This document shows positions 1-8,166 of a stretch of 64,000 bases of DNA, in pieces (the first letter of the stretch is position 1; every line of letters begins with the position of its first letter). This DNA is from GCA-2683135 sp964507445. Its GTDB lineage: Bacteria; Planctomycetota; GCA-002687715. The notes below the pieces were generated by a model that made no database searches, was not told the DNA's origin, and saw only the letters and a list, made by a program, of their open reading frames with translations. The stretch covers positions 186,001 through 250,000 of the forward strand of contig CAZDQF010000003.1 of assembly GCA_964507445.1 (NCBI GenBank). Direction: 5' to 3'. The position numbers and the translations under genes were made by a program.

Positions 1-1334
1 ACCACCGAGACCCCGGGGATCACGCCCGTGGGCATCACCAGCTCCATGGCGCTCCACCCGTACAGCGACACGTACAGTCCTCCCCGTGGCCTGAGCAGGC
101 AACGGCCATCGTCCCCGATCCTCTGGACGACGAAGCCCACCTCGTCCATGTGTGCGATGAACAGCAGGCTCCGCGCTCCCTGCCCGACGGTGAGGGTCAT
201 GTTGCCGGCCTCGTCGACCTCGGGACGGGCGCTGCCCTGCAGCATGCGATTGAGGAAGAACCGGAGGGTGTTGCGCACACCTTCTTCGTGGCCCGACACT
301 CCGCTCACCGCCGTGAGCCCCGCCAGGTAGGTCACGGCGTCTTCGTGGGTGATGGCCGCCGCGTCATTCGGCATGGTGTGGACCATGGACGCCGGCCACT
401 GGATCTCCGATGCACCCGCGGTCACGCCCATCAACCCGGAAGCGATGTGATCCGCCAACGCTTCCACATCCGCGGCGCGCACCATCTCAACGGGAGTCCC
501 CAGGTAACGGGTCCGCAATGAGAGCCTCTCCAGCTCGGGAACCCCGGTCGACCCACCAGCGGTGGTCACCGCCTGCTCGGAGTTCCCACCGGGCTGCACG
601 ACGTGAGCCCGCTCCGGCTGGAGCCCATGAATGACCCCTCGCCAGCCCAATCCCAGCGGACGCCCGCCCAGGCGACTCTGGGCGACGAAGACCACCGCCA
701 GATCTCTGGGAAACGCTTCCTTGGGGACGCTTCGCAATGCAGAGAGGGTGGCCGCCAGGATGCAACGCCGGGCCACGCCGGGACCCGCCAGCGCGCCACC
801 CAAGACCACCAACTCCCGCGAAGTCACCGGGTCCAGGAGGGCGATGCCCATCCCGGCGACGTCCTCGACGGAGTCCGCGCCCACGTCCACGAACAGGTGC
901 TCTTCGGTCACCCTGTCGGGTCGGGCGCCGCCGAGATGCACGCTCTTCGCCAACACCACAGCCGGGACCTGTCCCTTCGTTCCGTGCACACGAACCGGAC
1001 GCCCCTCGAGTCGCGCCGCCGCCGAACCCCCGCGGCCGGTCACGGAGCGCAGCCTCAGGTATCCATCGGGCCGGATGCCGGAGACCACGAACCCCCCATC
1101 GTCCACCGCCACCGCCAGCACGCGGGTCACGACGGCCCCCTCCGCGGACACGATGAGGCTCCCGTAGGCGTCCCGCCGCTTCGCCAGACCGGGCGGCAAC
1201 TTCCGGGCGACCACGTCCATCAAACCCTGCTCGCGACCGGTCACCGCGGGGGGGGCCCACAGCTCCACGAAGGACACCGGGGGCATGGGAATGGCGGCGA
1301 TGAAGGCCGTCAGCAAGTTCAGTGTGAGGGTCAT
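1..1334 (-). CDS. Tandem M42-type metallopeptidase-like protein (partial, C-terminus off the window)
   Basis: The gene reads leftward from an ATG at 1334 and runs off the left edge, leaving about 444 residues visible. It contains two copies of an M42 (glutamyl aminopeptidase / endoglucanase M) fold in tandem. The second copy starts near residue 330 with the family opening TYLAGLTAVSGVSGHE and has the metal-site signature HMDEVGFVV at 395-403, so it may be an active zinc or cobalt aminopeptidase. The first copy (about 25-300) keeps family landmarks such as GQVPAVVL, EEHLFVDVGADS and RYLGTPVEMV. Its metal motif is AVDDGGFVV, the glutamate pair has become QSRLG, and the late histidine of the usual RYIHSP motif is glycine, so it is probably inactive. 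It diverges from the HU gene. The M42 assignment is firm; activity of the second half is inferred because its remaining ligands lie outside the window. Confidence 0.75.
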   Translation of the reverse strand, partial: MTLTLNLLTAFIAAIPMPPVSFVELWAPPAVTGREQGLMDVVARKLPPGLAKRRDAYGSLIVSAEGAVVTRVLAVAVDDGGFVVSGIRPDGYLRLRSVTGRGGSAAARLEGRPVRVHGTKGQVPAVVLAKSVHLGGARPDRVTEEHLFVDVGADSVEDVAGMGIALLDPVTSRELVVLGGALAGPGVARRCILAATLSALRSVPKEAFPRDLAVVFVAQSRLGGRPLGLGWRGVIHGLQPERAHVVQPGGNSEQAVTTAGGSTGVPELERLSLRTRYLGTPVEMVRAADVEALADHIASGLMGVTAGASEIQWPASMVHTMPNDAAAITHEDAVTYLAGLTAVSGVSGHEEGVRNTLRFFLNRMLQGSARPEVDEAGNMTLTVGQGARSLLFIAHMDEVGFVVQRIGDDGRCLLRPRGGLYVSLYGWSAMELVMPTGVIPGVSV

Positions 1335-1397
1335 GGCGCGGACTCCGAGCGTGGGCGAACATCCTACTGCCACGCCATCTCAGGCTCTTTCGGGGGC

Positions 1398-1434
1398 AAA
1401 AAGGCCGTTTTTTGCGTCAAAAACAGTGTTTTTT
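1398..1434. promoter_or_regulatory. Two phased A5-N5-T6 tracts upstream of the HU gene
   Basis: Two units of five A, five mixed bases and six T begin at 1398 and 1419, exactly 21 bp (two helical turns) apart. The second unit is a perfect palindrome of AAAAACA and TGTTTTT around one G. Phased A/T tracts in otherwise GC-rich DNA suggest intrinsic curvature or a nucleoid-protein site in this divergent intergenic region. Confidence 0.5.
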
Positions 1435-1447
1435 AGGCTCGCGCCCC

Positions 1448-1476
1448 TTGCGAACAGCTGACCCGCTCCCGACAAT
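1448..1476 (+). promoter_or_regulatory. Predicted sigma-70-type promoter of the HU gene
   Basis: A -35-like TTGCGA (1448-1453) and a -10-like GACAAT (1471-1476) are separated by exactly 17 bp. The predicted start of transcription near 1483 leaves a leader of about 50 nt containing the GAGGAG ribosome site before the ATG at 1533. Confidence 0.55.
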
Positions 1477-1487
1477 TTGCTCGGGAG
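1466..1487 (+). promoter_or_regulatory. Perfect inverted repeat over the HU -10 element
   Basis: CTCCCGA (1466-1472) and TCGGGAG (1481-1487) form a 7-bp perfect inverted repeat around eight bases that include most of the predicted -10 box. The position fits an operator, or a hairpin at the start of the transcript. The function is inferred from position only. Confidence 0.4.
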
Positions 1488-1532
1488 GGGCCTGTCTCGC
1501 CCCCAGGTAAAACGGAGTTTCGAGGAGATCCG

Positions 1533-1856
1533 ATGGCCAAGAAGACTACGGACAAGAAGCCTTTGACCAAGTCCCAGGTAATGAGCACGCTGGCCGAGAG
1601 CACCGGCCTCCCGAAGAAGGACGTGAGCACCATCTTCGAGGAGCTGGGCGGCCTCATCGGCAAGCAGTTGGGGCGGCGGGGCCCGGGCACCTTCACGGTT
1701 CCCGGCCTCATGAAGGTGCGCGTGGTTCGCAAGCCCGCGACCAAGGCGCGCGAGGGCCGGAACCCCTTCACCGGGGAGATGACCACTTTCGCCGCCAAGC
1801 CCGCGCGCAACGTCGTGAAGATCACGCCGCTCAAGGGTCTGAAGGACATGGTCTGA
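1533..1856 (+). CDS. HU/IHF-family DNA-binding protein
   Basis: A 107-residue nucleoid-associated protein of the HU/IHF fold that bends and compacts DNA as a dimer. It is somewhat longer than the usual 90 residues because of a lysine-rich N-terminus (residues 1-11). The helical part contains KSQVMSTLAESTGLPKKDV, and the DNA-binding beta-arm carries RNPFTGE, the counterpart of the classic RNPxTG(E/K) arm whose proline intercalates DNA. A GAGGAG ribosome site lies a few bases upstream of the ATG. The gene is monocistronic: a promoter lies at 1448-1476, hairpin at 1866-1889 follows, and the neighbouring peptidase gene is divergent. Phased A-tracts upstream could allow autoregulation, which is an inference. 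The family assignment is secure; HU and IHF subtypes cannot be separated here. Confidence 0.92.
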   Translation: MAKKTTDKKPLTKSQVMSTLAESTGLPKKDVSTIFEELGGLIGKQLGRRGPGTFTVPGLMKVRVVRKPATKAREGRNPFTGEMTTFAAKPARNVVKITPLKGLKDMV

Positions 1857-1865
1857 GACCCACCC

Positions 1866-1889
1866 GATGGCCACCTCCGGGTGGCCGTC
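1866..1889 (+). terminator. Hairpin after the HU gene
   Basis: GATGGCCACC (1866-1875) pairs with GGTGGCCGTC (1880-1889), giving a 10-bp stem with one G-T pair and a 4-nt loop, 9 nt after the HU stop codon. No T-run follows, so it may be a weak or Rho-aided terminator or a 3'-end stabiliser. Confidence 0.5.
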
Positions 1890-2004
1890 GGAGACGGAGG
1901 TCTGAGGAGGGAGTCGCACCTCACAACGCTCCTGGGCTCGTCCCGGAAGCAGGGGGCGGCTCCCTCTTCTCATGGGTCCCGGTTGGCGGCTTGATCCGCC
2001 CATT

Positions 2005-2088
2005 GCGAGGGTGGCGAAATTGGCAGACGCGCCAGGTTTAGGTCCTGGTGGGGGTTTCCCCGTGGGGGTTCGAGTCCCCCCTCTCGCA
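2005..2088 (+). tRNA. tRNA-Leu (anticodon UAG)
   Basis: The acceptor arms GCGAGGG (2005-2011) and CTCTCGC (2081-2087) pair. The anticodon stem CCAGG/CCTGG encloses the loop TTTAGGT, giving anticodon TAG, which reads CUA-type leucine codons. A long variable arm and a GGTTCGAGTCC T-arm are present, as expected for a class II leucine tRNA. The discriminator base is A and CCA is not encoded. The downstream gene has a longer possible frame that overlaps this tRNA, which I reject as its start. Confidence 0.95.
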
Positions 2089-2122
2089 TCGCTCCCTGCT
2101 CAACCTTGATCGGAGTTGGCCA

Positions 2123-3886
2123 GTGTCTGACATCCAGCGCCCGCGTCTCATCGTCAGCGCCATGGCCATGGCGTTGATCGCGCTCTGCGCCGAGGTCCGG
2201 GGACACGGGGGCGCCTATCGCGGTCCCATCAGGGGCGGGCCCGGTGGGCTCGGCCAGGGCAGCGGCAGCCCGTTTCCAGGCGGGAGCACCCCGCGTAACC
2301 CTCGGGCCGCCACGACAGCCGCGACCGCCAACGTGCGCCGCTGGGAGACCTGGTGGGGCTTCAACAAGGAGGAGTACCTGCCGCTCCCCCGCGCCACCAC
2401 CGGGCGCCCGTCTGGCCGTCGCTACGCACCGGATGAAGATCGCTGGGACCGAGACCGCATCCGCGAGCAGGTCATCCCGATCCTGATCAAGCTCGCCAGC
2501 AGCTCCGGGGATACGGACGTCCGTGACTCCGCCACCCTGGCGCTCGCGCGGGTCGGGGACGTGCGCGAGTTCAAGCTCCTGGCCCGACTCACGAACGACC
2601 GGGAGCGGAAGGTCGCAGAGAGCGCCGTCATCGGGCTCGGCCTGCTCCGCACCCCGAGAGCGGAGGCGCTGCTCTCCGACATGGCGACGAACCCGACGCG
2701 CTCCGCGAGGCTCCGACGACTGGCCGTCCTGGCCCTCGGGTTCTCCGGCGGCGAACAGGCCCGGACGTTCCTCCTCCACGGCTTGGGGGAACCCCACAGG
2801 GGGCCCTTCGCGCGCCGAGGAGGTGCTCCGGAGCTGGAGTCCGTCCGCGCCGTCGCCGCCGGTCTCGTGCACGGGTCGGACCTCGCTGCCGGCCCGGCCC
2901 GGGTAGCCGCCGACCCCGCTACGGGACACATCCTCCACGCCATCAGCATGAACCGGGTGGACGAACGGGCCTTCCTGCCCATGGCCTACGCGGCCCTCTC
3001 CAAGACCCGCGACAGCGCCGCCCTCACGGGCATCCTGCGCGGCTTGGAGCACCGGACGCGGGCGGTGCGAGCCAGCGCGGCCATCGCCTTGGGCCGCGTC
3101 CTCCACGCCCCCTCACCGGTGATGATCAAGCAGCTGGCCCGCAAGCTCCAGGACGAGAAGCACGCGTACGTCCGGAGCATGATGATCATCTCCCTGGGAC
3201 GGGTCGGCGGGGCCCGCTTGAAGCCCGTCCTCATGGGTCAGCTGGATCACAAGGACAAGCAACACCAGGCGTTCGCGGCCATCGCCTGCGCCATGGCCGG
3301 CTACGGCGAGGTGCGCCAGCGCCTACGCGACGGGCTCTTGTCGGCTCGCGACGCGAGCATGAAGAGCGCCTACGCCGTGGCCATCGCCATCCTCGGCGAC
3401 AGGGACGCAGCAGAGGACCTCATGACCGTGATCCGGCGAGACGGCAACCCCGAGGTGCGCGCGCACCTGGTGGAGGCGTTGACCGTGCTGAACGCACGAG
3501 ACGCGGTCCCTCTCATGACCGAGCTGTTCGTGGACTGCCGCTCCGCTCACCTGAAGGCCGCCTGCGGCCAGGGGATCGGCCTCCTCGGCACTCCCGCCTC
3601 ACGGGAGACCCTCATGTTGATGCTGAAGAGCGGGACGACTTCCCTGACCGCCAAGGGCGGCATCGCCACGGGGCTGGGACGCACGGGCGATCACCGCGCC
3701 ATCCCCCCCCTCCTCGCCATGGCCCGGGACGCGTCCGAGCAGGGCCTGGCGCGCGGGTTCGCGGTCACGGCCCTGGGCATCCTCTGCGCGGTCCAGCCCG
3801 AGCCAACACCATTCGCGCGGCTGGCTATCGACGCCAACTACGACGTGCGCATCGACATCCTGGACAGCCTCCGCTGGTTGTTCTGA
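2123..3886 (+). CDS. Secreted HEAT-repeat protein
   Basis: A 587-residue protein. I chose a GTG start at 2123 because GGAG lies 7 nt upstream and the product then begins with a signal peptide (basic start, hydrophobic IVSAMAMALIALCAEV). Longer starts run into the tRNA. After a low-complexity Gly/Pro/Ala linker (about 25-75), residues about 100-580 are HEAT repeats: helical pairs such as VRDSATLALARVGDV, VAESAVIGLGLL and VRASAAIALGRVL recur roughly every 30-37 residues. HEAT solenoids are protein-interaction scaffolds, and secreted forms are common in planctomycetes. No catalytic motif is seen and the partner is unknown. Confidence 0.8.
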   Translation: MSDIQRPRLIVSAMAMALIALCAEVRGHGGAYRGPIRGGPGGLGQGSGSPFPGGSTPRNPRAATTAATANVRRWETWWGFNKEEYLPLPRATTGRPSGRRYAPDEDRWDRDRIREQVIPILIKLASSSGDTDVRDSATLALARVGDVREFKLLARLTNDRERKVAESAVIGLGLLRTPRAEALLSDMATNPTRSARLRRLAVLALGFSGGEQARTFLLHGLGEPHRGPFARRGGAPELESVRAVAAGLVHGSDLAAGPARVAADPATGHILHAISMNRVDERAFLPMAYAALSKTRDSAALTGILRGLEHRTRAVRASAAIALGRVLHAPSPVMIKQLARKLQDEKHAYVRSMMIISLGRVGGARLKPVLMGQLDHKDKQHQAFAAIACAMAGYGEVRQRLRDGLLSARDASMKSAYAVAIAILGDRDAAEDLMTVIRRDGNPEVRAHLVEALTVLNARDAVPLMTELFVDCRSAHLKAACGQGIGLLGTPASRETLMLMLKSGTTSLTAKGGIATGLGRTGDHRAIPPLLAMARDASEQGLARGFAVTALGILCAVQPEPTPFARLAIDANYDVRIDILDSLRWLF

Positions 3887-3966
3887 TTCACCGCGTACGA
3901 CGGGGTAGAATCGGGAGGGCACCGAGAGCCGTCGACCACAGACCTACAGGAGCACGCGAGCGCGCC

Positions 3967-5478
3967 ATGCACCGGACCATCTCCACCTTGCTGATCCTCT
4001 CCGTCGTCGCGGCAGGACAGGTCAACAACACCCCCAAGCACTACGTGTGGGCCCTCGACGCCGGTGATCAGGCCTCACCCACGCCCATCATCCGCGTCTA
4101 CTCCCCCAGCGGCGCCGAGGTGTTGACCGTCAACGTCCCGGGTTCGGGACCCACCCGGGCCCTGGCCTTCGACACCGCGGCGAACGCCTATGTGTGCCGC
4201 GGCAGCCTCGTCCACCAGCTGGACTCCATGGGCGTGCCCACGGGCGTCACCCTCTCCCCTCCCTCCGGGGCCAACAACTCTCAGGACGTGTGCCAGCTTC
4301 CGGACGGCAACATCGCCGTCTCATGGGGCTCGTCCGCCGCCGCCTCCGCCATCGCCACCTACGACGCCACCGGCGCCCTCCTCTCCGCCTTTACGGACCC
4401 GGCGCTGGATCATCCACGCCGCATCACCACCTCCTCGGACGCCAACAGCACCCTGCTCTACGTCGCCAACCGGGGCTCCGCGGAGATCCGTGTCCTGGAC
4501 CTGGGCGCCATGCCCCCCACGTTCACGGTGCTGACGTCGCTCAGCTCCATGAACATCGGCCCCGTGGGGCTGTGCTACGACAACGCCGATGACCGCCTCT
4601 GGGTCGTCAGCAGCTGGGGCAACGCCAACGAGATCGGCACCATCAGCCTCGCAAACCCGACCTACGCCACATCGTTCACGTATCCGCCGCTCGGGCTCCC
4701 CGGGCTCACGTCTCCCGCCGGAGTCAGCTTCGATCGCTACCGCAACCTGTACGTGGCGGGACGAGACAAGAACGGCGGCGGCCCAGGGGTCTATGTCTTC
4801 GAGACGGACCCCTCGTTCAGCCCCGCGCCTCTCTCCTACTGGCCCCGCGTCGGCACGACCCCGGTGAACGTCATCGACGTGGCTCCGCAACCTACGGATA
4901 CGGCCGTCTGCGCGCCCACGGAGGTGGGCCCCAACGGCCCGATCAACGTGCTGGCCATGGGCCGCTTGAACCGGGTGACGTTCAGCAACCCCGCCACCCC
5001 GGGCGCTATCTATGCGGCGGCCCTCAGCCTGCAGTGGCGTCAGGGCTCCTGCGCCGTCCCCTTCCGTCCCGGGGTCGTGGACCCCTTCCTGCTGCCGGAC
5101 GTCCGAGGGCTGCCCCTGGAGACCGTGAGCTCCTTCTACTTCGGCAGCGTAGCGGTGGCTGCCCCTGGCCCCTCTCCGTTCCCCGCACCTCCCGGTGAGA
5201 TCAACGACCTGTCCCTCGTGGGGATCGACATCAGCGGGTTCTTCGGCGCACTGGACGCTACGGGCTTCGCAGAGGGCTGGGTCAACATGAGCAACTTCCT
5301 GGACCCGGGACAGGTCCTCAGCTACATGGGGATGCCCCTCAACGGCCTGCAGCTGGAGTTGGCGTTCGTCACCTTCGACCTGAGCGAGCCGTCCATGTTC
5401 GGCTACGTCTCGCAGCCTCTGTGTCTGGTGCTCAGGAACCCGGCGGCGAGCCCCATCATGCCCATAGGATGTCCCTGA
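3967..5478 (+). CDS. Secreted NHL/SMP-30-like beta-propeller protein
   Basis: A 503-residue protein with a short signal peptide (residues 1-18, STLLILSVVAAGQ). Residues about 25-310 carry propeller-like blades with recurring segments such as PTRALAFDTAANAYVC, LPDGNIAVSWG, NRGSAEIRVLDLG and GVSFDRYRNLYVAGRDKNG, as in NHL or SMP-30/gluconolactonase-like propellers. The C-terminal 180 residues form a separate domain with a conserved-looking FYFGSVAVA segment, probably a planctomycete-type sorting or beta-sandwich module; I do not recognise it precisely. An extracytoplasmic binding or surface role is likely, and no enzyme site is visible. The gene is free-standing and a hairpin (5480-5505) follows it. 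Confidence 0.65.
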   Translation: MHRTISTLLILSVVAAGQVNNTPKHYVWALDAGDQASPTPIIRVYSPSGAEVLTVNVPGSGPTRALAFDTAANAYVCRGSLVHQLDSMGVPTGVTLSPPSGANNSQDVCQLPDGNIAVSWGSSAAASAIATYDATGALLSAFTDPALDHPRRITTSSDANSTLLYVANRGSAEIRVLDLGAMPPTFTVLTSLSSMNIGPVGLCYDNADDRLWVVSSWGNANEIGTISLANPTYATSFTYPPLGLPGLTSPAGVSFDRYRNLYVAGRDKNGGGPGVYVFETDPSFSPAPLSYWPRVGTTPVNVIDVAPQPTDTAVCAPTEVGPNGPINVLAMGRLNRVTFSNPATPGAIYAAALSLQWRQGSCAVPFRPGVVDPFLLPDVRGLPLETVSSFYFGSVAVAAPGPSPFPAPPGEINDLSLVGIDISGFFGALDATGFAEGWVNMSNFLDPGQVLSYMGMPLNGLQLELAFVTFDLSEPSMFGYVSQPLCLVLRNPAASPIMPIGCP

Positions 5479-5479
5479 A

Positions 5480-5505
5480 CGGCCGCAGCAACAAGGCGGC
5501 GGCCG
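5480..5505 (+). terminator. Hairpin after the propeller gene
   Basis: CGGCCGC (5480-5486) and GCGGCCG (5499-5505) form a perfect 7-bp stem with a 12-nt loop, 2 nt after the stop codon at 5478. No T-run follows. The rest of 5506-5729 shows no gene or clear signal. Confidence 0.35.
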
Positions 5506-5729
5506 CCAACCCCGCGGCGGCAGCGGTCCTCCACCACGAAGGGGTCAGGGAGCGTCCGGAGAACACCGCTGGCCCTGCGGACTCGTCTCTTTCGGCTCGC
5601 TTGCCCTACGCATGAGCGGTCCTGGCCTTTCGCGGGTCGTGTGGATTCGACTGCAGCGACGGAGGGCGCCGCCCCCTGCCCGGGCGATCCCAACCCGATG
5701 AGTCCGCCTTCGAAGAACTCGATCCGGTT

Positions 5730-7250
5730 ATGGTGTGCGCCGTGGGCAGTCAGGGCGGGAACAGCAAGGTCGCGGTCTTCGCGTTCGCCCTCGCGGCGGC
5801 GTGGCTGGCGGTGGAAGCCCGATGGCTCGGGGGCTGGCTGTACCACGTCCCCCTGGAAGCGGACCTCCGAACCACCGCCGGGCAGGGGGGGCCCGCCAGC
5901 AGGCTCCTGGGGCCGGTGCTCGGCGCTGACCCGGTGCCGTGGCGCCTGGCCACGGCCTTGCTGGTGGCGCTGGTGGCCGCTCACCTGGGATCGCTGCTGG
6001 CCCGGATCTCCGGCGCCACGGCCGCCACATGGCTGCTCCCGGTCCTCGTGGTGATTCACCCGTGGGCGCTGCTAACGACTCGTGACATCCAGGTCTCGGA
6101 GTCTGCCGTGTGGTGCGTCGGCGGCGCGCTGGTCGTCGAACGCCTGGGTCGCTGGAGCCCCCGTGCGCTGTTGGTGATCCTGGGCTGCGTCGCCACGTCG
6201 CTGGTGGTCACCCATCTGGACTCCATCCCTCGATGGCCGTCCATGATCGGCGCCCTCTGCGCCCCCGTGGGCGACCCCGAGGCGGGGACTCCCTGGCAGC
6301 GCCAGGCCTCCTACACCGTGCCCATGATCTTCCTCCTGGCCCTGGGGCACCGTCGCCGCAAGGAAGGGGACGAGCGCCCCATGCTGGCAGGGTTCCTGAT
6401 CCTCATGGCGGGGCTGGGGGGCGTCCCGCTCCTGCGGGTGCTGGGCCTGGGGTGGGTGCTGGCCTTCGCCGCGGCCCGGGCCTGGGACCACCGGACGGAT
6501 CGGATCGTGGTGATCTTCGCCGTAGCCCTCATGACCCTCAGCGGCCACAACAGCGCGCGCCTCCAGGATCGCCTGGAGGCTCCCCGGCGCAGCGCAGTGG
6601 AGACCTTGCTGACCCGGTTGCGGGCGTTGCCTGCCCCCAAGGGGGTCTCCCTGACCGACGTGGTCATCGGCCGGCCGGTGCTGGGAGACGCCCTCCCCCT
6701 GGCGTTCCCGGAACGCGACGTACGCGCCGCCATCGATCTGGTGGACCCGGGAGAAGGCAGGCAGCTCCGCGTCTCCCTGTACGGGGAGAGCCGGGAAGGA
6801 TGGACCCTCCAGCCGCTGATCCGGGCCACCCGCGTATCCCCTGCTCGCATCAGCCTGCTCGAGCCCGAGGACAACGCGCGCCTGGACACCGACAGACCCC
6901 AGGACGAACCGACCTTCGTCTGGAAGGTGGCTCCGGAGGACGATCCTCGCGACGGGGGCTTCTCCTTCCTCTACGCCGGTCAGCCCGCCGACACCGCCGG
7001 TCGGGTCGTCCGACGGGTCGACCTGTCGAGCGAGCAGCTGCAGCGGTCAGTGCAACAGGACGGCCAGATACGGTATGGCTGGCGCCCTTCCATCCGCGGT
7101 GACCACCGGGAGTTGCTGTGGGAACGGGGAGATCTGACGCGGAGCGGCACGAGCCTCACCTGGACCGTGGTGGCGCGGCCCCGCGGTCGGCTCCACGGGT
7201 TCCTCATGCCCGCCCCCAGGCGCGTCCACGCCGCCCACTCAACCCGCTAG
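5730..7250 (+). CDS. Multi-pass membrane protein of unknown function, GT-C-like layout
   Basis: A 506-residue protein. Residues about 10-280 are mostly hydrophobic helices (for example VFAFALAAAWLAV, ATALLVALVAAHLGSLLA, WLLPVLVVIHPW), and the last 220 residues form a soluble domain. The layout, many helices with short loops followed by a periplasmic tail, is that of GT-C fold mannosyl/arabinosyl-transferase-like proteins, but I see no diagnostic DD/DE loop motif, so the function is open. It resembles in architecture the membrane protein at 28964-30319; together they bracket the leftward glycosyltransferase operon. Its last 12 bp overlap the 3' end of the convergent UbiA gene. The start is one of several possible. 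Confidence 0.5.
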   Translation: MVCAVGSQGGNSKVAVFAFALAAAWLAVEARWLGGWLYHVPLEADLRTTAGQGGPASRLLGPVLGADPVPWRLATALLVALVAAHLGSLLARISGATAATWLLPVLVVIHPWALLTTRDIQVSESAVWCVGGALVVERLGRWSPRALLVILGCVATSLVVTHLDSIPRWPSMIGALCAPVGDPEAGTPWQRQASYTVPMIFLLALGHRRRKEGDERPMLAGFLILMAGLGGVPLLRVLGLGWVLAFAAARAWDHRTDRIVVIFAVALMTLSGHNSARLQDRLEAPRRSAVETLLTRLRALPAPKGVSLTDVVIGRPVLGDALPLAFPERDVRAAIDLVDPGEGRQLRVSLYGESREGWTLQPLIRATRVSPARISLLEPEDNARLDTDRPQDEPTFVWKVAPEDDPRDGGFSFLYAGQPADTAGRVVRRVDLSSEQLQRSVQQDGQIRYGWRPSIRGDHRELLWERGDLTRSGTSLTWTVVARPRGRLHGFLMPAPRRVHAAHSTR

Positions 7251-8165
7251 GTACAGCACCGCCACCCCCACCTGGGCCTCCAGCATCAGCAGGTAGAGGC
7301 TGCGCCACATGCGCCGCGAGAGCGCCGGCTCCACCAACCGCTCGGCGTGACGCACCATGAACGTCGCCATGACGGCGCCGTGGACCGCCAGCAGCGCGCC
7401 CAGCGCGGTGCCCCACCAGGGCGGAACCGAGAGCACAGGGGTCCCGCCCACGGTCCAGTGGGGCAGGACGGCGAAGACGACCCAGGGCAGGACATAGAAC
7501 GGCGCCATGAGCTGCGCCGCGATCTTCGGCCCGAATCGACCAGGGAGGGTCATCACGCCGCCCCGCCGATCCCCCTCCACGTCACCGAAGTCCTTGGTGC
7601 TGGCACAACCGAGGATGAACAGGAAGAACAGCCCGCCCAGGACCCAAGGCTCCGAGTGACCGGCCACGGGAGCCAGCACGGCCCAGCCGCAGACCTTGAG
7701 CAGGCCGCCCCGCGGAATGGCGATCACCAGGGGCGCCAACCACCACGACCTCCGCAGCCGCAGGGGCGGCCCGGAGTACGCCCAGGTCAGCACCGCGGTG
7801 ACGGCCACGATGACTCCCACCTCCGGCCTCGATCCTGGCAAGACGAGAAACGCCACACTCACGGCGGCCACGTACAAGCAGCACGCCAGCCGCCGCGCCG
7901 CAGCGACGCTCAACTCCCCCGCAGGCAGGGGGCGGTCCGGCTTGTTGACCCGATCCAGCTCGAGGTCACAGACCTGATTCCAGACGTTGCTGGCCGCGTT
8001 CAACAGGACCGCGGCGCCGGACCCGGCGAGCAGCAGCCACGCGATCCGGCCTGCGCCCAGGCTGGAGTCCACCGCCCCGGCGCCCCATGCGGAAGCTGCG
8101 CCGGACAGCACCCCCGCCAGGGGCGGCAACAACGTGAACGGTCGCAGCAGCCGCAGCCACACCAT
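7239..8165 (-). CDS. UbiA-family prenyltransferase
   Basis: A 308-residue integral membrane prenyltransferase. UbiA enzymes transfer a prenyl group from a prenyl diphosphate to an aromatic or other acceptor in the membrane. Both Asp-rich magnesium/diphosphate motifs are present: NQVCDLELDRVNKPDRPLP near residue 62 and KDFGDVEGD near residue 180. Eight or nine hydrophobic helices are visible. The start at 8165 lies 1 nt from the stop of the preceding gene, so translation is probably coupled. It is the last gene of the long leftward operon and follows two putative prenol/prenyl-phosphate kinases that could make its donor. The acceptor cannot be told from sequence; chlorophyll, tocopherol, menaquinone and ether-lipid type enzymes share these motifs. 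Confidence 0.88.
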   Translation of the reverse strand: MVWLRLLRPFTLLPPLAGVLSGAASAWGAGAVDSSLGAGRIAWLLLAGSGAAVLLNAASNVWNQVCDLELDRVNKPDRPLPAGELSVAAARRLACCLYVAAVSVAFLVLPGSRPEVGVIVAVTAVLTWAYSGPPLRLRRSWWLAPLVIAIPRGGLLKVCGWAVLAPVAGHSEPWVLGGLFFLFILGCASTKDFGDVEGDRRGGVMTLPGRFGPKIAAQLMAPFYVLPWVVFAVLPHWTVGGTPVLSVPPWWGTALGALLAVHGAVMATFMVRHAERLVEPALSRRMWRSLYLLMLEAQVGVAVLYLAG

Positions 8166-8166
8166 G

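Noticed and set aside
487..1362. A leftward Arg/Gly-rich open frame of about 290 codons
   Set aside because: It is an alternate frame of the M42-like gene, which has clear domain motifs in another frame; its composition is typical of GC-rich shadow frames.
2048..2122. A longer start for the HEAT-repeat gene
   Set aside because: It begins inside tRNA-Leu; the GTG at 2123 has a ribosome site and gives a good signal peptide.
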